A stretch of DNA of 64,000 nt from Typhlomys cinereus (Eukaryota > Chordata > Mammalia > Rodentia > Platacanthomyidae), in the NCBI GenBank assembly GCA_023101885.1, contig JALPQD010000089.1, positions 481,087 to 545,086 on the forward strand, read 5' to 3'. Below, piece by piece: positions 55,960 to 64,000 of the stretch. The translations under genes were made by a program, and so were the position numbers. The first letter of the stretch is position 1. Each line of letters opens with the position of its first letter. A model generated the notes under the pieces. The model was not told the origin of the DNA and did no database searches. It saw only the letters and a list, made by a program, of their open reading frames with translations.

Positions 55960-56240
55960 ACCACCTTTCCCTTCATGTTTCATGGGACAAGCTATTAATT
56001 TTCCGAAAATCCTTTCTATGCAGAATACTCCAGAAGCGACTTGAGCCCAGTCTCTGATCAAAGGATCATAAATTCTCCAAACCACCCGAGATTTTACTGC
56101 ATGAAGGGAACGATGGCGGCCGAATTGTATGACAGGAAAAAAATACCTTTGAGCCATAATAGTGGAGGTGGCCCTTGGTGCCAAGCAGGCAGTCTGCCCA
56201 CCTGTGCTGATTTTCTCCCTGGGGCACAGGAGGGTATTGG
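55960..56240. other. Repeat-free intronic block with TF-like motifs
   Basis: Contains a TCF/LEF-type ATCAAAGG at 56057-56064, an isolated CpG cluster (GATGGCGGCCG at about 56112) and a palindrome CTTGGTGCCAAG at 56174-56185 (NF1-like). Possible enhancer. No exon features. Confidence 0.3.
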
Positions 56241-56484
56241 GGGGGGGGGAAGGGGTGTTTTTAACAACCTATTGTTAAGAGCCTGCATCCTGAGTGTCAA
56301 GGGGAGTGTTTGTCCTGGTAATGATCACTTTTTTTTCTGGAGGGAGGGAGAGTTGCTGTCTGTGTCAGACATTTCCCCCTTAGAAGGCAAAGTTTGCTGA
56401 ATGGCACATAGGGGCTAGTGAGGGAGGAGTGCAGTCTGACCTTCAGCAGGGTTTACTCAGCAAATGTGTTCAGCGAGACATTTG

Positions 56485-56665
56485 GGGCTGGGGAAACGGC
56501 TCAGGGGTTAAAGCCTTTACCTCACAAGCAGAGGGACCTGAGTTCAGATCCCCAGGTCCCATACAAAAATGCCAGGCACACATGGCAGAGACCTGCAATT
56601 CAAGCCCTGAAAGGCAGAGCCTGGGAAACCCCGATTGGGCATGAATCATACAAAGCATGGTGCAG
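56485..56665 (+). mobile_element. tRNA-headed SINE, 3'-truncated
   Basis: An intact head GGGCTGGGGAAACGGCTCAGG and GAGTTCAGATCCCCAGG. The body stops after GCCTGGGAAACCCCGATTGG. Confidence 0.85.
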
Positions 56666-56856
56666 TCCAGGCACAGGAGGTAACTGTCAGAAGGCAGGGG
56701 AGCTTCATGGGCTGTGAATGGGTCACCTGCGATTGTGGGGAAAGGGGGGTGCTCAGTCCCTCTTAACCCCTCATCCCCAGGATCATTCATTGGTGATGCT
56801 TAGACTCTGTTTTCTGGCCTTGTCTCCAATTCTCTTTAATGTTCTCTATTCAGTGA

Positions 56857-56858
<2 letters not shown>

Positions 56859-56931
<73 letters not shown>
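56859..56931. repeat. (GA)n microsatellite
   Basis: About 36 uninterrupted GA units. Confidence 0.98.
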
Positions 56932-56932
<1 letters not shown>

Positions 56933-57004
56933 ATGCACGTGCATGTGAATATGTGGATACACGTGTACATGTTAGTGGAGGCCAAAAGGCAGTCTTCAAT
57001 GTTC

Positions 57005-57232
57005 ACCTTTTCTTGACACAAGGTTTCACGCTGAACCTGGAATTCACCAAGTAGACTACACTGGCCAGTAAGCCAAGCTCCATCCTGGGACATCTTACCT
57101 GTCTCTGCCTCCTAGAGCTCGTATTATGAGAGCACATTGCCACACCTGGATTTTTTTTATATCCATTCTGAGATTCGAACTCAGGTCCTTGACTTCTAGG
57201 CACTTTACCAACTGAGCTGTCTCCCTCCTCGG
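57005..57232 (-). mobile_element. B4-like composite SINE, reverse
   Basis: CAAGGTTTCACGCTGAACC, CTGCCTCCTAGAGCTCGTATTATG (B1 part) and GATTCGAACTCAGGTCC...CCAACTGAGCTGTCTCC (tRNA part). Confidence 0.78.
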
Positions 57233-57344
57233 AGTTCATTTCCGAACATGTTTCTCAACAAGTCTCCCTAAAGAGACTTGGCATAAGTCTGCCAGAGGCC
57301 CATGGCATGTAATACAAAAGTAATGCTTCCTCTTGCACGCACTC

Positions 57345-57500
57345 TTTGACTGTGAGACTTGGCAAATGACTCGCCCTCGGTCTTGACTTCCTCCTCCATG
57401 AAATGGAGCTAACCACAGCAATCACTTCCAGGAGTGGAGAAGATTAAACGAGTCAGCTTATGCAAAGTGCTGGCACGTGGCAAGGGCTCGTTACAGCCAG
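57345..57500 (+). mobile_element. MIR SINE fragment
   Basis: GACTGTGAGACTTGGCAAATGAC, CCTCCTCCATGAAATGGAGC and GCAAAGTGCTGGCACGTGGC follow the MIR core and 3' part. Confidence 0.75.
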
Positions 57501-58082
57501 GTCTTACTCTCAGTAATGGAACATTGTTTTTATTATTCCTGTGGGTCAGTCCTCTAGGAATGAATGGAAGGCAACTTTTCCTCTCAATAGTTTTGGAGTT
57601 GAGCTCAAAGGACTCCAGGCAGGCGGCCTCTCACATTAAGAACTCTGAGGAAGTAGAGACAAAGTCCTCAGTGTCAGGTGGAGATAGGTCCTTATGCTCA
57701 GAGTTGTCTCATCTGTGAGTGGATGTGACTTTCTCCTCGTTAATTTCATCTACCGAAGCAAGAAGTAACGAGAATGAGAAAGGGGTCTCAGAAACCGTTT
57801 CTTCTCCCTGGAGAGAAACTAGCTTCAGCTCTTTGGAGAGATTGGGGAGGGGAGTCTAGGGAAGGGAACTGTCCATGCAATTTCCAACTTCCCCACCTTT
57901 AGGCTCAAGGATGTTGTCTCTGCTGTGGGCCATTAGGTTTCTAGCCTTTCGTGGTCCAGCTAAGGCTAGCGAGAGATGCGATCTGCATTCTCCAGGTGGT
58001 GGATATTGTGCAGAGTCTTTTCTTGGGGAGACACCACATAACCATCTCTCCACCTCAGATAGGGTTCAATGACAGACCAAAG
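57501..58082. other. Intronic, nothing recognised
   Basis: Unique-looking sequence in SRRM4 intron 1. Confidence 0.4.
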
Positions 58083-58640
58083 TGTCAATTATGCCAAAGT
58101 CCAACTTGATGAATCAACAAGTTTATTGGGGTTACTTACAGGGGTAGAGGTGAGGATTACTTTGAAGGAGCAGAGATGATTCAAAGAAGCTATATCATCA
58201 GAAAGACCCTCCCTCTCCCAGTATATGGAAGCTGGACCTCTGGAGCTCTCTGCTTTAAGACTTGCTAGGAGGGTTTCCTCCAGGCTTCTGGACTGTTCTT
58301 GTATCTCCAACTGCTGGACTTCTCCAATTTCTCAGCTGGTCTGCCTACCAGTCTCTTCCAGACTTGACTGCTCCAAAGTCTTCAGGTGTGGGTCGGGTTA
58401 TCTCCTTCACATTGAACTGGCTGGCTTAATTAGCAGGGCCAAGTTTCTTCCCCCAGATGTAGTTTACTATTTTCTACATCCTGGAAGAAGCCCCTCCCCC
58501 GGAAGCTTGTTAGTTTCAGGAACTTCCTGAGCCTACTGGAACTGTTTCCTTACTGAGACCTTTGGACTATTTGAACATCCTCCTTAGCTTAGACTGAGGG
58601 CAAACTCTAAAATGGCTGCCCAGAGGGAAGAAAAAAGTCT
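58083..58640 (-). mobile_element. Rodent LTR/RMER-like element, reverse
   Basis: CCAACTTGATGAATCAACAAG and TTTATTGGGGTTACTTACAGG (the complement carries AATAAA) begin the reverse element. It continues through repeated CTGGTCTGCCTACCAG/CTGGCTGGCTTAA-type blocks. Resembles a common mouse LTR-like repeat. Limits approximate. Confidence 0.55.
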
Positions 58641-60445
58641 TCTTGCAGCAGCTGACTAGAAGAATGCAAATTATATTTGATGGGGCAGAGAAATCAAATT
58701 GTATTTGATGGGAGTGGGGAGAGGGGATGTGAGATATATTTGATACAGGAAAGTAATGCTTTTGTCTATTCTCACCTTCATTAGTTTTGTTGAGATCCTA
58801 CTCAATACTGGCAGCAAATAACTAACAGGAAGTCTTTGCTGTACTGGGGGGAGGAAGGGAGAAGAGAATGAATGAAGAACCATATAAATGAACAACAGAC
58901 CAGGTGGAAGTAAGCCCTGTAAAGAAGAATAAAAGAAAGAAAAGGGATACAGGGTGAGCTGCTTAGTTGAATCTTAGGAGTCAGAGCTTGGATGAAGAAG
59001 GGAGGTGGGACAGCTTCAAGGAAGAGTAATTGGGGGGAGAGCCTTTAAAGCAAGTGCAAAGGTCCTGGAGTGGAAGCCTGCTTAGGGTAGCAAGAAGGAT
59101 ACTGTGGCCAAAGCAGAAGAAGACAGGAGAGAAATAAAGACGGAGCCCCAGATGTGGCAGGAAATACATCAAGCACCATCTGTATATCTAGCCAAGACCC
59201 CTCAGCCCCTAAGCACCCAGCGAGGAGTCTGTTCTCCTAGTCTGGTCTGATCTGTTTCAGTAGACTCATTTCTTGACTCTCATGCTGCCAGGGGGTCTCT
59301 GCACAGCAGGGTCAGCCGCTGAGCCACGTCCCTTCCTAGCGCTGTGGATTGGCATGAAATTTATAGTCCCTGTGAATGTGATCCGTCAGATTAGAGAATT
59401 GGAAAAAGACACCGTTTAGATTTCCAAATCAGAGTGGTAAATTTCATTCCTGTGAAAGCAGGCAGGGAGAGGACTTGTCTTTCTCTAGTAGCCACGTGTG
59501 CAACACCTAGACTGTCTGTACCTCTGGTTCTCCATTCACTACATCCTGTGAGCTCTCTCTCTCTCTTTCAGTTTTGTCAAGGGAGCTCCCATGTGCCACA
59601 GCCGTGAAATAAAACACTGAATTAAGATGTCATAGAAACCAAATACAGGAACAATGCTAGGCCCTAAAACAGTTATTAAGTAATTCAGGTCGACACTGCC
59701 TGTTGCAAACAAAACATTAAGATCTTCTGGACGCCAATGTTTCTCATCTAGAGAACCTCTCCTCTCCCCCCGCTTCCACACACATCACCACTACCACCAG
59801 CCCCCATTGGACCCAGCGGCTGCATTCCCAGGCTTAGATCCCACAGTGATGGCTTCACTGAACAGAGACACCAACAGATTGTCGATCACTGGCTTCATTG
59901 GGAGTTCAGCTTAGGGTGGTAAGCTGGAAGTTTGCAAGATAGCTACACTCCTGCAGGAAGAGAGGCAACATCTGGGTCCGAAGTATGTGCGTTCATGATG
60001 TGTGTGTGTTTGTGGCGTGCACGTGTTCATGATATGTGTGCATCCATCACATGCATGAGCATTCATCGGTTGTGGGCATGTATGTGCACATTAGACGCCT
60101 TGTGATACCGTGTGCCCAGTGTGTGATTCAAATCCATTCCTGCAATTACTCCAAAGGGGACCTTGTCACACATAAAAGCAGATGGAAACTCCACGTGTGG
60201 TGAGCGACCTGTTTAAAGTGACATGACTGAGGACATCGGAAGCCCAGAGCAGGGCTGCCCTGCTACTGCAGTGTGCCGCAGAGGAGGAACAACCTCAGGC
60301 CCTGAAGGCCATACCTTTTGGTGGTGATGAGCTGAACTCGGGTTTGCTTGAGACTCTGTTCTACTCCAGGGCTGTACTTTCTTTACTGTGATTTTTAAGA
60401 TTTTCTGTTCTTTTCTTTTTTTGGGGGGGGAAGTATGGGAGGAAA
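58641..60445. other. Intronic, no firm feature
   Basis: About 1.8 kb. A segment at 59034-59180 (AAGGTCCTGGAGTGG, ACTGTGGCCAAAGCAG) reads like an ancient interspersed repeat I cannot name. TG-rich patches lie near 59990-60090. Confidence 0.4.
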
Positions 60446-60447
60446 GA

Positions 60448-60753
60448 CTGGGGAGACGACTCAGAGGTTAAAGCCTTTATCTCACTAGCAAAAGGATCTG
60501 AATTCAGATTCCCCAGATCCTACCTTTAAAAAAAAAAAAAGCCAGGTAAATATAGTGGTGACTTGCAATTCAGGTTTGGAAGGTGAAACCTGGAAAACCC
60601 CAGAGCAAAGCAATAAAGAGGTAGAAGCAATCCAGGATGATTTCTGGTGTCATCTTTGGGCCTCCACAGGCGCACACACTCAAGTGTTCTCTTGTACACA
60701 CGCCAGCATGCATATGTACACACATCCAGATACAAAGCAAGCTCACGCTGCAT

Positions 60754-60790
<37 letters not shown>
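60448..60790 (+). mobile_element. tRNA-headed SINE, short form, with A13 insertion and CA tail
   Basis: The head GACTGGGGAGACGACTCAGAGG and GAATTCAGATTCCCC are followed by an A run at 60528-60540. Then come the usual body, TTTGGGCCTCCACAGGC, and (CA)n at 60755-60790. Confidence 0.83.
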
Positions 60791-60791
<1 letters not shown>

Positions 60792-60816
60792 GATCTTGTG
60801 TTTTGTTTCATGGTAG

Positions 60817-61140
60817 TGTCTTAGTCACTTTGCTGTGGCTATGACGTACTCTGATCAAGGCAATATAGGCATGGAAGGACTTACGCCAGCTCACAGTTTG
60901 AGGTACAGTCCATCATGGTGGGGAGGTCATGGCAGCAGGAGCTGAAAGTCAAAAGCCACAGTTAGGCAATGGAGAGTGACGAATACACAAGACTTCCTGG
61001 CTCCCTGTCTCCATCTACACAGTCCAGGATCCCAACCAGGGATCAGAGCTGCCCGCAGTGGGTGGGTCCTCCCTTCTCGGTTAGATTAACGCAATCAGTT
61101 AGGGCTGGGAGGGGGCTTCTATAGCTCATCAAGTTGACAG
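60817..61140 (-). mobile_element. MaLR-type LTR, reverse
   Basis: TGTCTTAGTCACTTTGCTGTGG, TCACAGTTTGAGGTACAGTCC, GTGGGTGGGTCCTCCC, ending TCATCAAGTTGACAG. Confidence 0.7.
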
Positions 61141-62034
61141 GTGAGATGCGCTAGAAGCAGCCCACGGGCAATGCTTGATGGTCCATCTCACGGCACTCGC
61201 ATCCACACAGTCTTCCTTTGTCCTGGTAACCTTGTGACCAGTCTGCAGAAGCTCCTGGAAGAAACTCTTTGGAAATCAGGTCAGACCTTTTAACCCTTTC
61301 CCCTTTCTCATCCAAAACTTTCCATGGCTTCTCATGTTTTTAGCATGCAGACCTGACTCCCAGATGAGGCTCCTGGGTCTCTTCATGGTTCAACTTCTGT
61401 CCCCCCCAACACACCCAGATCATTTCTAAAATGTCTCCCTCTCTTTGTTCCTCCTAGTCATTTTCCTAGCTGCATCCCAATCCTTTCAGGGATTCAAATT
61501 TCCTATATTCCTCTCTGCCACGGGACCTTTTTGCATGCTATTAGGAAAGTTCTGCCACTTGCCAGTGCCTACTTAAATGCCATTTTCTTGAGGATTCCTT
61601 CCACCATGCCAGAGACTAGGTCCCCCCCTCCTTTGCAGACCTCCTGTTCTGTTCTCACCATATTTACAATGCGTGTTAGTCATTAGCCTCTCTCCTATAG
61701 ACTATGTGTCATGAAGACAGGCACTGTGTCTACATCAATCACTCATTATAGTATTTATTTCACCCAACCCACTGCACACAAATGCGGCTCAAATGCAGGG
61801 ACTGTAGCACCTGATCCTCAGGCTCACAGTGTCAACATGAGACTGCCCTTGGAGTCAGGTCTAGAGTGTCTTCCAAAGGCCCTTGTGATAACAACTTGGT
61901 CAGACATCTTCGAGCCATGGAGGCATGCTCTGGAAGAGAATCATTCTCTCCCCCCCCCTCTCTCTCTCCTCCCTCTTTCTTCCTGCCCCCCTCCCCTTTC
62001 CTTCCTCCCTCCTCCTGTCTCTGAAACTACTCAG
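61141..62034. other. Intronic; pyrimidine-rich 61945-62030
   Basis: Unique-looking, apart from a CT/C-rich run just before the next SINE. Confidence 0.4.
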
Positions 62035-62039
62035 GAAGA

Positions 62040-62400
62040 ATGTCTTTCTCATGAGAGAGAGCTCAGGGATTCAAGTCTTTGTCTCACAAGCAAAGGGGCC
62101 TGAATTAGAATCCCCAGATTCCGTGAAAAAATGCCAGATGAGTGTGGCGGACCGACTTACCTATCTGGAAGGTGAAGCCTGAGACTCCCCAGGGCAAGCT
62201 GACTACTAGCCAGACCAGCCCTGATTACATGCTCACAACAATAAGTGGAAGAGAAGCTGAGGATGACTCCTGATGTCACCCTTGGGCCTCCGCAGGCACA
62301 CACACTCAAGTGCACTCGTACACACACCTGCACACATACATCCCTCCATACACATGTGCACACTGCTTGCTAACAAACACACTCGCATACACACAAGTAG
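62040..62400 (+). mobile_element. tRNA-headed SINE, long form with partial B1-like block
   Basis: AGAGAGCTCAGGGATTCAAG head, a body with CTGACTACTAGCCAGACC and GCTCACAACAATAAGTGG (B1-like block shortened), CTTGGGCCTCCGCAGGC, and a CA-rich end. Confidence 0.78.
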
Positions 62401-62639
62401 TGCAGACATAAGCACATGCTCAAAAGAGGAAGCTCAGAAGCCTGTAGAGTAGGCAGCCCCAGGGTTGTAGAGATAAAGGGACTCCAGAAAACTTCCAGTC
62501 TCTCATCTTGCAAGGCAGAGAGACAGGGATGGGATTCTCTAAAGGGCAGGTCGTAGTACAACAACAGCCTGTGTATGTGATTTATAAACGAGGACACCTC
62601 ATTCTTAAATTTCTAAAATCTTGGTGACTCACTCTTTCT

Positions 62640-62845
62640 TTTTTAAATATTGTATTTATTCATTTATGAGAGAGCGAGAAAAGAGAGAGAAAGAGAACCT
62701 GCTTGTCATGGTGTGCATGAGTGGAGGTCAGAGGACAACTTTAAGAAGTCAGTTCTCTGCTTCCATCATGTGGGATTCAAGGGACCAAACTCAGATTTCC
62801 AGACTTGTGAGCAGGTGCCTTATGCACTGAGCCCTGTTGCCCTTG
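62640..62845 (-). mobile_element. RSINE/B3-like SINE, reverse
   Basis: GTGGAGGTCAGAGGACAAC, CATCATGTGGGATTCAAGGG and TGTGAGCAGGTGCCTTATGC...CTGAGCCC. Confidence 0.72.
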
Positions 62846-62884
62846 TTTTTTTAAAAAGTTTTAAAAAATATTTTGCTTATTCGT

Positions 62885-63125
62885 TTATGAGATAGATAGA
62901 TACATAGATAGGCAGGCAGGTAGGCAGAAAGAGAGAAAGACAGACAGACAGACAGATATGTACATACATAGACAGATACATAGCTATATACATAGATGCA
63001 CAGGCAGGCAGATGGGCAGACACATAGACAGACAGATAGATAGAAACAGATACACAGAAAGACAGACAGAGAGAGATATAGATAGATACATAGATACATA
63101 GGCAGGCAGGCAGAGATAGATAGAT

Positions 63126-63190
<65 letters not shown>

Positions 63191-63215
63191 GCAGGCAGAC
63201 AGACAAATAGATCTC
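62885..63215. repeat. (GATA)/(CAGA)/(CAGG)n tetranucleotide block
   Basis: About 330 bp of mixed tetranucleotides with a pure (GATA)n core at 63127-63190. Ile/Tyr/Leu/Ser frames on minus are low complexity. Confidence 0.97.
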
Positions 63216-63881
63216 TTCCAACTTAGCAATTCTTTTCTGCAAATGGAGAGAAATGACCAAAGGCCACGTTAGTCCAGGTAAACTCTGGGTTCAGTGAAGG
63301 GCTTACTCAATGTCATGGTCCCTGTTTGAATCTACTTCTTAGGTCAGGTGATCAGACACTGGCTCTCTCTTGCAACTCTTTGATCCACTTGGAGGGGGTT
63401 TGCTTCCTCCCAGTCAAAGGTTTCTGTGGTCCATGATGCCTGCAATTGGGCTGGGGATCTGGAGAAGGACTTGTCTGTCTGTCCCCACCCAGTTCTCAGC
63501 AGAGCATGGGAACAGCTCTGGCTACTTCAAGGATCCAATTTCAGAGCTTTCGGAACATAAAGCACTTTTGTGAGACCAGCTTTCCTGACCCGGCTACCAG
63601 GTGACTGACAATGGGTGATAGATACTGTGATCCTGCCCACTTTTAGGGGCAGGGTAGGTGTCAGGAGAGGTGCACCATGGGCTCAAGGGACAGGTGTTCA
63701 AGGCAGAATATCCAGCAATCGCCATCACTATCATGCCACCTTCCAGTGCCATTTATCATTTCACTGTGGTCATCCATGGCTGGGTAAAGGGCAGCCAGAG
63801 GGACCTTCAAGAAGTTCAGACATAGGGCTAAGGCAATGGCAGCAGCTGGTAAAAGGCCTCGAAAGTCAATCCATGTCAAAA
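63216..63881. other. Intronic, nothing firm
   Basis: Includes a 72-codon minus frame (63661-63879) with a hydrophobic N-terminal part. I could not tie it to any family or splice structure. Confidence 0.4.
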
Positions 63882-64000
63882 AGCCAGCATGGTGGTTTAC
63901 ACTCGGAATACAGCCCCGGGGGAGATGGAGACAGGCAGATTCCTGGGGCTTGCTGGCCGGCCAGCCTGCCTAGTCTAACCAACAAGTCCCAATCAGTGAG
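63882..64000 (+). mobile_element. B1-like SINE, cut by the window end
   Basis: GCCAGCATGGTGGTTTACACTC, GATGGAGACAGGCAGATTCC and TGGGGCTTGCTGGCCGGCC are the B1/B4 body order. Confidence 0.85.

Larger units (their letters stand above)
51651..64000 (+). other. SRRM4: SRRM4 intron 1 (5' part)
   Basis: No acceptor followed by the expected exon 2 coding sequence was found, so the intron runs past the window end. The first about 2 kb (51651-53690) shows no interspersed repeats and may hold regulatory sequence. Repeats further in are listed separately. Confidence 0.8.

Noticed and set aside
62877..63260. 127-codon Ile/Tyr/Leu/Ser frame
   Set aside because: Translation of GATA/CAGA tetranucleotides, not a membrane protein.
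63661..63879. 72-codon minus frame with a hydrophobic N-terminal stretch
   Set aside because: Considered as a small membrane protein or retropseudogene, but no recognisable homology, no poly(A) trace and no splice sites.
51651..64000. Search for SRRM4 exon 2 or further exons
   Set aside because: No acceptor followed by sequence encoding the expected continuation after residue 44 was found; intron 1 is known to be long.

Overview
This is mammalian, almost certainly rodent, chromosomal DNA. It carries B1-like (7SL-type) and ID-like SINE copies, many tRNA-headed B4-like composite SINEs, RSINE/B3-like SINEs, MaLR-type LTRs, old L1 and MIR fragments, and very many (CA)n, (CT)n and purine/pyrimidine microsatellites. 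I cannot name the species. The dominant SINE, about 270 bp with a CA-rich 3' end, differs in detail from the mouse and rat families I know.

Only one protein-coding gene can be supported. Bases 51520-51650 (+) are the first coding exon of SRRM4 (nSR100), the neuronal microexon splicing activator. The exon has a strong Kozak context, a good splice donor, and a CpG island spanning roughly 50430-51720. Forty bases before the ATG lies a near-canonical RE1/NRSE site for the neuronal repressor REST (51460-51480), and a second right half-site sits 45 bp further upstream. SRRM4 is known to act in a double-negative loop with REST: REST silences SRRM4, and SRRM4 redirects REST splicing to a weak isoform. 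The RE1 is therefore the functional centre of this window. From 51651 to the end is SRRM4 intron 1; no second exon was recognised.

Bases 1-50400 are intergenic. In human, SRRM4 lies between SUDS3 and HSPB8 with a large gene-poor interval on its 5' side, which fits. The interval is a mosaic of repeats: about 7 copies of one TGT...ACA LTR family of roughly 400 bp (5146, 29520, 31345, 33790, 34311, 45039, 48397), about 10 other MaLR-like LTRs, a dozen or more tRNA-headed SINEs in both orientations, three copies of a LINE-like 3' end with a G-rich tract, an ancient L1 3' end at 7850-8402, an L1 3'UTR fragment at 30545-30870, and MIRs. Several nested insertions and one local duplication (45735-46681) can be read directly.

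Intron 1 (51651-64000) starts with about 2 kb free of recognisable repeats that contains a perfect palindromic CRE (53100-53107). It continues with long GA/GGGA microsatellites, a purine-only tract (55262-55557), SINEs, two LTR-like elements and a tetranucleotide block (62885-63215). No tRNA, rRNA, CRISPR array, or bacterial or phage feature is present. Family names for repeats are from memory of consensus sequences and should be read as type assignments.
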